A stretch of DNA of 6,641 bases, from the NCBI GenBank assembly GCA_900556205.1, contig USNX01000075.1:1-6641 (forward strand), in the 5' to 3' direction. The notes under the pieces were generated by a model that had not been told where the DNA came from, made no database searches, and saw nothing but the letters and a program-made list of their open reading frames with translations. Below are positions 1-4,593 of the stretch, in pieces. Source of the stretch: an uncultured Collinsella sp. Its GTDB lineage: Bacteria; Actinomycetota; Coriobacteriia; Coriobacteriales; Coriobacteriaceae. The translations under genes and the position numbers were made by a program. Every line of letters begins with the position of its first letter. The first letter of the stretch is position 1.

Positions 1-2
1 AG

Positions 3-335
3 GCGCAGTGCTTCAACACGCTGTTCGCCGGCTACCCGTACCGCTCGACGCGCGACGCCACGCGCGACCGCTTCAGCGCGGGCAAGCCGAACCCGAACCC
101 GATGCTCGCGACCAACGACGACGCGCTGCCCAGGCACGGCCTCTACAGGTGGCACCTTCCCGACCCGATCTCGTTCAAGGAGGACCTGCGCGTGACGTTC
201 CAGGACCTCGGCAACGACGACATCAAGCTCTACGAGCGCGAGGACGACATCTCCACCGTCGCCTACTGGTACCAAAGCGAGCCGCACGCCGTGCTCGCCC
301 CGTTTGCCGCAAGGCAGGACCGCGTGCCCAGGTAG
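3..335 (+). CDS. DUF2961 / GH172-type protein, C-terminal fragment (5' end outside window)
   Basis: This is the last ~110 residues of a protein whose start lies left of the window; the frame is open from base 3 to the TAG at 333-335. The C-terminal pattern (YRWHLPDPISF, then DLRVTFQDLG, then DDISTVAYWYQSEPH) is the signature I associate with DUF2961, the family that includes GH172 fructofuranosidases acting on difructose dianhydride and arabinan-type substrates. GH172 proteins are usually about 370-400 residues, so roughly a quarter is visible, and the catalytic glutamates would lie outside. No signal peptide or lipobox can be judged. The next gene, 79 bp downstream on the same strand, is a fructokinase-type ROK kinase, which fits release of fructose followed by phosphorylation. 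The family call is fairly secure; the exact substrate is inference. Confidence 0.82.
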   Translation, partial: AQCFNTLFAGYPYRSTRDATRDRFSAGKPNPNPMLATNDDALPRHGLYRWHLPDPISFKEDLRVTFQDLGNDDIKLYEREDDISTVAYWYQSEPHAVLAPFAARQDRVPR

Positions 336-362
336 GGTCGCCTCGAAACAAGCCAACGTTAT

Positions 363-396
363 GGGCGCCCGCGGTTGACCATGACTGCGGGCGTCC
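363..396 (+). terminator. GC-rich intercistronic hairpin (weak terminator or processing element)
   Basis: Arms 363-374 (GGGCGCCCGCGG) and 385-396 (CTGCGGGCGTCC) form a 12-bp stem with two G-U pairs, a 10-nt loop and only a short TTT tail at 398-400. It sits between the DUF2961 gene and the kinase and ends 6 nt before the kinase Shine-Dalgarno. It could be a weak intrinsic terminator that lets some transcription through, or an mRNA-stabilising stem protecting the upstream message. I see no convincing separate kinase promoter, so partial readthrough seems likely. Confidence 0.5.
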
Positions 397-402
397 CTTT
401 GT

Positions 403-410
403 AAGGAGGA
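403..410 (+). promoter_or_regulatory. Strong ribosome binding site for the ROK kinase
   Basis: AAGGAGGA lies 4 nt before the ATG at 415 and is close to the ideal anti-16S match. It fixes the kinase start. Confidence 0.85.
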
Positions 411-414
411 TCAC

Positions 415-1299
415 ATGAGCGAAAGGCAAATGAGGCTCGGCGCCCTCGAGGCCGGCGGGACCAAGATGGTCTGTGCCGTGGTGTCCGGCGACGGCGAGGT
501 CCTCGACCGTATGGAGACCCCGACGCTTACGCCCGCCGAGACCGTCCCGCAGATGATCGAGTGGTTCACCGCCCGCGATGTGGACGCGTTGGGCATCGGC
601 GCCTTCGGCCCGACCTGCGTCGACCCCGACGACGAGCGCTACGGCTCCATCCTCCAGACGCCCAAGCTCGCGTGGCGAGGCTATGGTCTTCGCGCCGCGT
701 TCGCCGACGCCCTCGGGATTCCGGTGGCCTACGACACGGACGTGAACGTTGCCTGCCTCGGCGAAGTGGTCTTCGGCTGCTGCAAGGGGCTCGAGGACGC
801 CGTCTACGTGACCATCGGCACCGGCGTGGGCGCGGGCGTCATGTGCGCGGGCAGGCTCCTTCACGGCATGCTGCACCCCGAGGCCGGCCACATGCTGGTA
901 AGGACCCGTCCCACCGAGGAGGGACGCTGCGTCTGCCCGAGCCACGCGAGCTGTCTCGAGGGCCTCGCCTCCGGCCCCGCCATCGCCGCGCGCTGGGGAA
1001 AGCCCGCGGCCGAGCTCGCGGACAACGCTGAGGTGTGGGCGCTCGAGGGGGATTATCTGGGGCAGATGTGCGCGAACCTCGTGCTCATGTACTCGCCTCG
1101 CCGTATCGTCCTCGGCGGCGGCGTGATGCACCAGGAGCAGCTCTACGGCATCGTCCGCAAGAAGACCCTCGAATATCTGGGTGGCTACATCCAGACCGCC
1201 GAGCTTAAGGACATGGAGAGCTACATCTGCGCCCCGGGCTGCGGCGGCGACCAAGGAATCCTCGGCGCGGCCGAGCTGGCAAGAAGGGCGCTCGCGTAA
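415..1299 (+). CDS. ROK family sugar kinase, probable fructokinase (EC 2.7.1.4)
   Basis: This is a complete 294-residue cytoplasmic kinase, the normal length for bacterial ROK fructokinases of the ScrK/GmuE/YdhR type. An N-terminal phosphate-binding loop, GALEAGGTK, lies at residues 9-17. The likely catalytic Asp109 is in DTDVNVACLGE and the second nucleotide-binding stretch TIGTGVGAG is at 133-141. A zinc site is indicated by EAGH (His159) with CPSHASC (Cys174, His177, Cys180) followed by LEGLASGP, the arrangement of the fructokinase branch rather than the glucokinase CxCGxxGCxE form. The C-terminal IVLGGGV (231-237) and GDQGILGAA complete the fold. Expected reaction: ATP + fructose to fructose 6-phosphate. 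The strong ribosome site at 403-410 supports the start. It follows a DUF2961/GH172-type gene and is closed by a strong terminator. Mannose or another hexose as substrate cannot be excluded. Confidence 0.93.
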   Translation: MSERQMRLGALEAGGTKMVCAVVSGDGEVLDRMETPTLTPAETVPQMIEWFTARDVDALGIGAFGPTCVDPDDERYGSILQTPKLAWRGYGLRAAFADALGIPVAYDTDVNVACLGEVVFGCCKGLEDAVYVTIGTGVGAGVMCAGRLLHGMLHPEAGHMLVRTRPTEEGRCVCPSHASCLEGLASGPAIAARWGKPAAELADNAEVWALEGDYLGQMCANLVLMYSPRRIVLGGGVMHQEQLYGIVRKKTLEYLGGYIQTAELKDMESYICAPGCGGDQGILGAAELARRALA

Positions 1300-1331
1300 C
1301 TTGCGCTCTCTCCGCCATACAACGCGTTAAG

Positions 1332-1381
1332 AAAAGACGAGCGCTTCTTGCCAATTGAGCGGCAAGAAGTGCCCGTCTTTT
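1332..1381. terminator. Bidirectional intrinsic terminator between convergent units
   Basis: Arms 1334-1352 and 1361-1379 pair over about 19 bp with one G-U and one mismatch around an 8-nt loop (AATTGAGC). On the plus strand the stem runs into TTTTGCATTTTTG, ending the kinase transcript. On the minus strand the other side reads CGTCTTTTCTT, which serves the methyltransferase operon whose last stop is at 1395. One element therefore closes both converging units. Confidence 0.9.
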
Positions 1382-1394
1382 GCATTTTTGTCTC

Positions 1395-2225
1395 TCAAAA
1401 TCTTATTTTCACGATTTGCATTTTCATCCCGTTGTCCCCGACCCTTGCAAGAAACCGGAAAAAGCCGCTGACAGAAGGGTCTCTCAAATCGTTATAACCC
1501 AGCATATAGCCGCGACTTGTGACCTGCAGACGGCTGTCCCACGTGCCGATTTCCTTGGCGGCATCCGAAACCGCAAAATATGCCCCCACATCCTTGATTT
1601 TTGCAGTCTTAAGCCATGTATTTGCGATCATCTTTACTGCTGTCCGATTGGCAGCATCAAAGACCAGCACACCGCCGGGGAAAGCGTCCGCCATCTCCCG
1701 CACCAGTTCCCGGACCTGCTGGGTCAGAAAGTAATAGAACACCCCGGAGGCAAAGAACACCGCCCCGCCGGAGGCATCGATTTTGCTAAACCATGCGGTG
1801 TCTTTCAGGTCGCAGGGGATATTTTGTTCTCGATTCCCGGCGGGCAGTAGCTGCTGCCGCAAGGCAATCACATCCGGGAAGTCCAGATTGTAGATCTTGC
1901 ATCTACCGTTGTCGCAGGTTCTGCCGGTGTTGTCCAGCCCGCAGCCCAGATTGACCACCGCCGCATTGGGGTGGCCTTTCAGGTAATCCCGCACCTCGAA
2001 AGCAAGATCACTCTGCCGTGTGGCCACCTCCAGCGCACCAAAGCGCTGCATCAGGCTACGGGAGTTTTTCTCTGCCTCTGAAAAGTCGTAGTCGATTTGG
2101 TCGAGCAGACGAACCGCTGCTTCATCCCTGTAAAGGTTCGGGTACAGCTCCGTACACAGCTTTCGGGAATACAGTGGGAGGATCAGTGTCTCCTGCACGG
2201 TGTTTTTCTCAATTTTACATTTCAT
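1395..2225 (-). CDS. Class I SAM-dependent methyltransferase, LCM/TcmP-like family (third in operon)
   Basis: This 276-residue protein has the features of the leucine carboxyl methyltransferase / polyketide O-methyltransferase (TcmP-like) branch. Motif I is VVNLGCGLD (residues 90-98). The acidic loop YNLDFPDVIALR (112-123) is the D-x-P-x-V-I signature of that branch. A motif IV-like stretch VFFASGVFYYFL is at 156-167 and VLVFDAAN at 186-193. Members use SAM to methylate carboxyl or hydroxyl groups of small molecules; the substrate here is unknown. The start ATG at 2225 is well set by AGGAAGG (2237-2231), which overlaps the stop of the preceding small frame and suggests translational coupling. 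It is the last gene of the minus-strand operon, and its stop lies just before the bidirectional terminator. Base composition is lower in GC than the kinase or the two-component genes, consistent with transfer. Confidence 0.9.
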   Translation of the reverse strand: MKCKIEKNTVQETLILPLYSRKLCTELYPNLYRDEAAVRLLDQIDYDFSEAEKNSRSLMQRFGALEVATRQSDLAFEVRDYLKGHPNAAVVNLGCGLDNTGRTCDNGRCKIYNLDFPDVIALRQQLLPAGNREQNIPCDLKDTAWFSKIDASGGAVFFASGVFYYFLTQQVRELVREMADAFPGGVLVFDAANRTAVKMIANTWLKTAKIKDVGAYFAVSDAAKEIGTWDSRLQVTSRGYMLGYNDLRDPSVSGFFRFLARVGDNGMKMQIVKIRF

Positions 2226-2230
2226 AGGTT

Positions 2231-2237
2231 CCTTCCT
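2231..2237 (-). promoter_or_regulatory. Ribosome binding site of the third methyltransferase, overlapping an upstream stop
   Basis: AGGAAGG, read on the minus strand, lies 5 nt before the ATG at 2225. It shares a base with the TGA (2239-2237) of the small hydrophobic frame, so ribosomes ending there would be placed for re-initiation. Confidence 0.7.
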
Positions 2238-2419
2238 CAGTGAATAAAAGCTGTCATAATCGCCGCCAGCACAGCCGCTATGACCGTCATGCCTATCGCC
2301 ATGTGCAGGATGGATGCAAAAATGCCCGTGCTTGATGCCCTTACTTCCGCGCCGTGACGCAGAGCCACTTTTTCTTTTTGTGTATCTGCACCTCGTGAAA
2401 ACCCGCCTGCTCCAGACAT
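2237..2419 (-). CDS. Small hydrophobic reading frame, start uncertain; possible -1 frameshift tail of the second methyltransferase
   Basis: The frame is open from an ATG at 2419 (60 codons) to the TGA at 2239-2237. Only the last ~36 codons lie outside the second methyltransferase. They encode one strong membrane helix, from SILHMAIGMTVIAAV to the end LAAIMTAFIH. No start is convincing: the ATG at 2419 has AAAGG only 1 nt upstream, the ATGs at 2302 and 2290 fall inside the helix without a ribosome site, and the SD-like GGAAGTAAGG at the methyltransferase stop has no ATG, GTG or TTG after it. The frame is -1 relative to the methyltransferase, whose end carries AAAAAGAAAAAG. It could be a frameshifted membrane tail, a coupled small membrane protein that lost its start codon, or a remnant. 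I do not recognise a family. Confidence 0.4.
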   Translation of the reverse strand: MSGAGGFSRGADTQKEKVALRHGAEVRASSTGIFASILHMAIGMTVIAAVLAAIMTAFIH

Positions 2420-2946
2420 GCCTTTAATTCAATGTCCTTGTAGATGGTCATGCCGCCGATGATCTGCGTCCACCTCTCGTCCTTGTCCGTATCGCCATTG
2501 CTCTCGTTGCAGATAAGAATTGTCCCGCCTGGCTTCAGCGTCCGCCAGACCTCACGGAAGCATCGGGGCAAATCAGGCCAAAAATAGACGGTCTCAAAGG
2601 CCGTGGCAGCATCGAAGTAGCTATCCTCAAACACCATATCCGCCACACTGCCTTGCAGAACGGCGCAGCGCCCCTCCTGAATTGCAATTCGGTTGAGCTT
2701 TCTAGCCTTCTCCACGCTGACGGGCGAATAATCGATGCCCTTGACGACGCCATGCGGGCATTTTTCCAGCAGCCGTTTTATGTTCGCCCCGCCGCCGCAG
2801 CCGCAATCCAGCACCTTGGCATTTGGCGCAAGTCGTAGAAATCGAAGTCCCCACCGCGCCACGGGGCTGTGGCCCAGATTCATCATGGCAACCATTAGTT
2901 TTCCGCCGAGGCCCACGGGCTTGCGGGTGTTTTCAAAGAACGACAT
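2341..2946 (-). CDS. Class I SAM-dependent methyltransferase, type 11 domain (second in operon)
   Basis: A 201-residue class I methyltransferase if started at the ATG at 2946. Motif I is VLDCGCGGG (residues 45-53), motif II acidic GIDYSP (Asp72), then LQGSVADM (97-104) and the post-motif LKPGG (137-141). An N-terminal helix, LGGKLMVAMMNLGHSPVARW, precedes the Rossmann core. The start is chosen because GGAGGGA (2957-2951) lies 4 nt upstream; an in-frame ATG at 2976 has no ribosome site. The gene begins 14 bp inside the end of the preceding methyltransferase, so translation is probably coupled. The lysine-rich C-terminus (KKKKWLCVTARK) is encoded by an A-rich run that could favour slippage. The substrate is unknown. 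The family is secure; small-molecule methylation in concert with the neighbours is inferred. Confidence 0.92.
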   Translation of the reverse strand: MSFFENTRKPVGLGGKLMVAMMNLGHSPVARWGLRFLRLAPNAKVLDCGCGGGANIKRLLEKCPHGVVKGIDYSPVSVEKARKLNRIAIQEGRCAVLQGSVADMVFEDSYFDAATAFETVYFWPDLPRCFREVWRTLKPGGTILICNESNGDTDKDERWTQIIGGMTIYKDIELKACLEQAGFHEVQIHKKKKWLCVTARK

Positions 2947-3562
2947 CTGGTCCCTCCGATTTCGTGCATTCCGCATAGGTCAACGGGAACGAGGCCTTCA
3001 GCACTGCGCTTTTCTGCACCGCCCAGCCGTTTTGACGCAGGAAACGTAGGTATTCCTCGCTTGTCCACCTGCTGTGGAGGGGGAATCCCGCCATACTCAT
3101 CAAAAAGGCTTTTGCCTTGCCGGAAACCGAGCTCCCCGCGTGGGTGAAGGTTGGCGCGATGAGCACGCCGTCGTCCTTCAGCACCCGCCTGATTTCTTGC
3201 AGGGCCTTTTCCGGATGCGGCACTATGTGAAGCGCGTTGGACGCGATCACCACTTCGAAGGACTTCTGTGCATAGGGCAGGCGGAACATATCTTGTACGG
3301 AAAAGTGCAGCTTTGCGGATTGATTGTCTCGCTTTGCTTCAAGGATCATCTTTGCAGAAGTGTCCGTAGCCTCGATGTGCGCCGCCGCATTTACGATGCT
3401 CTTTGCGATAAGCCCCGTGCCGGTGGCAACCTCCAGTACGGTTTTTGCTTTCACCACCGGCCTGATCAGCTCATACATCTTCTCATACGCCGCCCGGTCC
3501 TTTCGCATGAAACGGTCGTACCGGCTGGCATTCTTGTCCCAGAAGCCCTTGCGTTCGTGCAT
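2933..3562 (-). CDS. Class I SAM-dependent methyltransferase, UbiE-like type 11 domain (first in operon)
   Basis: A 209-residue cytoplasmic methyltransferase from the ATG at 3562. The N-terminus GFWDKNASRYDRFM is typical of the UbiE/type 11 group. Motif I is VLEVATGTG (42-50), the SAM-ribose acidic residue is Asp67 (EATDTSA), VQDMFRLPY is at 89-97, and SNALHIVPHPEKALQEIRRVLKDDG (108-132) is a textbook motif IV to VI stretch. Three starts are close together: TTG 3577, ATG 3568 and ATG 3562. The G5 run at 3575-3571 is 8 nt from 3562 but only 2 nt from 3568, so 3562 is preferred. It is the promoter-proximal gene of the three-methyltransferase operon and overlaps the next gene by 14 bp. The operator, extended -10 and iron box just upstream imply regulated expression. 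The substrate is unknown. Confidence 0.92.
   Translation of the reverse strand: MHERKGFWDKNASRYDRFMRKDRAAYEKMYELIRPVVKAKTVLEVATGTGLIAKSIVNAAAHIEATDTSAKMILEAKRDNQSAKLHFSVQDMFRLPYAQKSFEVVIASNALHIVPHPEKALQEIRRVLKDDGVLIAPTFTHAGSSVSGKAKAFLMSMAGFPLHSRWTSEEYLRFLRQNGWAVQKSAVLKASFPLTYAECTKSEGPDVVL
2951..2957 (-). promoter_or_regulatory. Ribosome binding site deciding the second methyltransferase start
   Basis: GGAGGGA on the minus strand, 4 nt before the ATG at 2946, lies inside the last codons of the upstream methyltransferase. Confidence 0.8.
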
Positions 3563-3579
3563 GGCCATCGCCCCCAAAC

Positions 3580-3597
3580 AGTTAGAGCCATCTAACT
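3580..3597 (-). promoter_or_regulatory. 18-bp inverted-repeat operator at the methyltransferase promoter
   Basis: AGTTAGA-gcca-TCTAACT is a perfect 7+7 inverted repeat with a 4-nt spacer. It overlaps the -10 box and the expected transcription start, the classic position for a dimeric repressor. A MarR- or TetR-type protein is a plausible binder, but no regulator gene is present in the window. Confidence 0.65.
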
Positions 3598-3625
3598 ATA
3601 GCACACGAATCATACAGTAAGTTAA
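3595..3625 (-). promoter_or_regulatory. Predicted extended -10 promoter of the methyltransferase operon
   Basis: On the minus strand the -10 is TATAGT (3600-3595; five of six consensus bases), preceded directly by TGC, giving an extended -10. A weak -35, TTAACT (3625-3620), lies 19 nt upstream. The poor -35 and long spacing suit a promoter held back or modulated by bound proteins. Confidence 0.6.
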
Positions 3626-3636
3626 GGCTAACCTTT
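3618..3636 (-). promoter_or_regulatory. Predicted DtxR/IdeR-type iron box over the -35
   Basis: Read on the minus strand the 19-mer is AAAGGTTAGCCTTAACTTA. Against the IdeR/DtxR consensus TWAGGTWAGSCTWACCTWA it matches at 17 of 19 positions by my hand count, with an intact core AGGTTAGCCT. It overlaps the weak -35, where an iron-loaded repressor would block polymerase. Such a box predicts repression of the operon when iron is sufficient. Regulator identity is inferred. Confidence 0.6.
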
Positions 3637-3695
3637 TTTCTTGGCTAAGATGCATCTCTTCAGTTTTCGCTTATAACAGCGCGAGTCAGATACTA

Positions 3696-3764
3696 GGCTG
3701 GAGCTGAAGAAGGAGCTTGGCGGGCAGGTAGGTCGATACCGGTTCCCGGAACGGTGATCCAGCC
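3696..3764 (+). other. Predicted three-way-junction RNA fold
   Basis: GGCTGGA (3696-3702) pairs perfectly with TCCAGCC (3758-3764), closing a 69-nt unit. Inside are a small stem formed by AGCT repeats (about 3703-3717) and a stronger one, ACCGGTTCC-c-GGAACGGT (3738-3755), with one bulge. The pattern works on either strand. I match it to no known riboswitch or ribozyme. Confidence 0.35.
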
Positions 3765-4032
3765 AATTACACCAGGGCTCTAGTCATTGAGTGGGAATAG
3801 AAAATTCCTTAGTTATGGGGGTATAAATTTGAATCCCTTTAGGATAAACCCCCCATGGCTATATGAATTGACCTGCTGACTCCAATGAAGATTGGAGGGT
3901 AACGGCCAGGGGTGACGGCCCAGCGAGTGTTATTTTGCGAGCTATGCGCATTGAAAGCGACCTTTCGTGGTATAAACTACTTGCCGGAAGCCGCGGCTTT
4001 CAGAGTACGGCTTACGTGTACGTTTAACCTCC
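3765..4032 (+). other. Gene-poor segment rich in hairpins; candidate structured RNA
   Basis: No convincing coding sequence is seen here. Consecutive stems are GGAAT/ATTCC (3794-3808), a 10-bp stem 3812-3821 with 3850-3859 (five G-C pairs) enclosing ATCC/GGAT (3833-3845), CTCCAAT-gaag-ATTGGAG (3880-3897), GAAAG-cgac-CTTTC (3953-3966), and the palindrome AAGCCGCGGCTT (3988-3999). A short imperfect tandem repeat begins CGGCTT at 3994 and again at 4009. Together with the neighbouring folds this looks like a long structured transcript or the decayed end of a mobile element. No known RNA family is recognised. Confidence 0.35.
3968..3976 (+). promoter_or_regulatory. Predicted extended -10 promoter ahead of the toxin-like gene
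   Basis: TGG followed directly by TATAAA (3971-3976) is a good extended -10. The possible -35 TTGAAA (3951-3956) is only 14 nt away, too close for normal use, so it may act on the extended -10 alone. Transcription from about 3983 would cover the hairpins and the gene at 4127. Confidence 0.4.
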
Positions 4033-4072
4033 GTGGGCGACGGGGTGCCGCAAGGCGTAGAATATCGCCCAC
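4033..4072 (+). other. 8-bp stem with inner GNRA hairpin upstream of the toxin-like gene
   Basis: GTGGGCGA (4033-4040) pairs perfectly with TCGCCCAC (4065-4072). Inside it, GCC-GCAA-GGC (4047-4056) has a GCAA tetraloop. This lies between the predicted promoter and the terminator-like stem before 4127, the place an RNA antitoxin would occupy in a type III system. Confidence 0.4.
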
Positions 4073-4077
4073 CTGTA

Positions 4078-4101
4078 GGGGCCTGCAGCGATGCGGGCCC
4101 C
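4078..4101 (+). terminator. GC-rich stem-loop before the toxin-like gene, no U-tract
   Basis: GGGGCCTGC (4078-4086) pairs with GCGGGCCCC (4093-4101) around a 6-nt loop, with one G-U pair. No T run follows (GCTTCGT), so termination would be weak or Rho-assisted. It ends 10 nt before the ribosome site of the gene at 4127. A small hairpin CTTC-gtat-GAAG (4103-4114) then partly covers that site. Confidence 0.45.
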
Positions 4102-4126
4102 GCTTCGTATGAAGGGGGCGTAACCG

Positions 4127-4519
4127 ATGAAGATCGTATCCATCTCCCAGGACTTCTTCGACCTCGTCGAGGGCGACCGCGAGCTCATGCTTAAGCACAA
4201 TCGCCCCTGCATCGTGGTGGTGAGGCTGCGTTTCCGCGGAAATCGCAGGGACTTCGCCGTGCCGCTGCGTTCCAACATCGCCCCTAACGTGCCCAAAGAC
4301 CAATACTTTGCACTGCCACCCCGCTCCAAGACGCGCCCCGGCTCAATCCCGAGCCATGCGGAACCGCTTCACATTTTTGAACGCCGCTCGCCCCAAATGC
4401 TCGAGAAACAGGCCATGAGGTGCGGCGGCGCGCTCGTGCCCGCGCGCGGCCATCTCCATCAGCGTCTACGGTGCGCTACAACATCACGGGCAAACCGCCT
4501 GACAAGCCGAGCATTCTGA
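4127..4519 (+). pseudogene. Probable degraded ToxN/AbiQ-like toxin remnant
   Basis: A 130-codon frame from the ATG at 4127, with GAAGGGGG (4111-4118) 8 nt upstream. The first ~72 residues look genuine, with codons ending mainly in G/C: MKIVSIS at the start, NRPCIVVVRLRF (residues 25-36), then DFAVPLRSNI (42-51) and YFALPPRSKTRPG. This pattern (MKxxxIS, a hydrophobic strand, then K/DF-APL-S) resembles the N-terminus of ToxN/AbiQ endoribonuclease toxins of type III toxin-antitoxin systems, which run about 160-180 residues. Beyond residue ~72 the similarity is lost. Near 4440-4452 the better codon pattern moves to another frame (ISISVYGALQHHG, ending at a TGA at 4500). This suggests an internal deletion and a frameshift. 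The upstream promoter, hairpins and terminator-like stem fit a type III layout. Family assignment is tentative. Confidence 0.42.
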
Positions 4520-4561
4520 TCGTTCCGTCTATGGGCTACGTTGCCGTGCGAGCCACGCCGG

Positions 4562-4593
4562 TGTGCGGGGCCTGAGTCGTCAGGCCCCGCACA
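4562..4593 (-). terminator. Perfect 14-bp hairpin containing the histidine kinase stop codon
   Basis: Arms 4562-4575 and 4580-4593 (TGTGCGGGGCCTGA and its exact complement) enclose a 4-nt loop, GTCG. The kinase TGA (4582-4580) is inside the stem. Neither strand has a T run after it, so it is not a standard intrinsic terminator. It may stop transcription with Rho, separate the convergent units, or protect mRNA 3' ends. Confidence 0.55.

Noticed and set aside
375..403. TTGACC with a 17-nt spacer to TTTGTA as a promoter for the kinase
   Set aside because: The -10 is poor, both boxes lie in the hairpin, and transcription would begin after the ribosome site.
223..1254. A long minus-strand frame opposite the ROK kinase
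   Set aside because: It is antisense to a gene with clear family motifs, its composition is that of a shadow frame, and it has no ribosome site or domain.
2341..2976. An upstream ATG at 2976 as start of the second methyltransferase
   Set aside because: It lacks a ribosome site and adds an arginine-rich leader that lies within the previous gene, whereas the ATG at 2946 has GGAGGGA at ideal spacing.
1381..3660. Direct repeats or attachment sites bordering the low-GC cassette
   Set aside because: Visual comparison of the two borders gave no repeat long enough to be meaningful, and no integrase or transposase is in the window.
3677..3756. A short plus-strand frame reading DTRLELKKELGGQVGRYRF and ending in TGA
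   Set aside because: It looks protein-like but is only ~26 codons after a stop, has no start codon, and overlaps the three-way junction. It may be a gene scrap, but I cannot support it.
3690..4110. A group II intron or known riboswitch in the structured region
   Set aside because: I could not find a GUGYG-type 5' end, a proper domain V, or a known riboswitch core, so only a generic structured-RNA call is made.
3912..4112. A 66-codon plus-strand frame starting at GTG within the hairpin region
   Set aside because: There is no well-placed ribosome site, it crosses several strong stems, its second half is arginine-rich like out-of-frame GC-rich sequence, and no family is recognised.
4381..4575. 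A plus-strand open stretch ending in SILIVPSMGYVAVRATPVCGA
   Set aside because: It has no start codon or ribosome site, its N-terminal half is arginine-rich low-quality sequence, and no known family fits.
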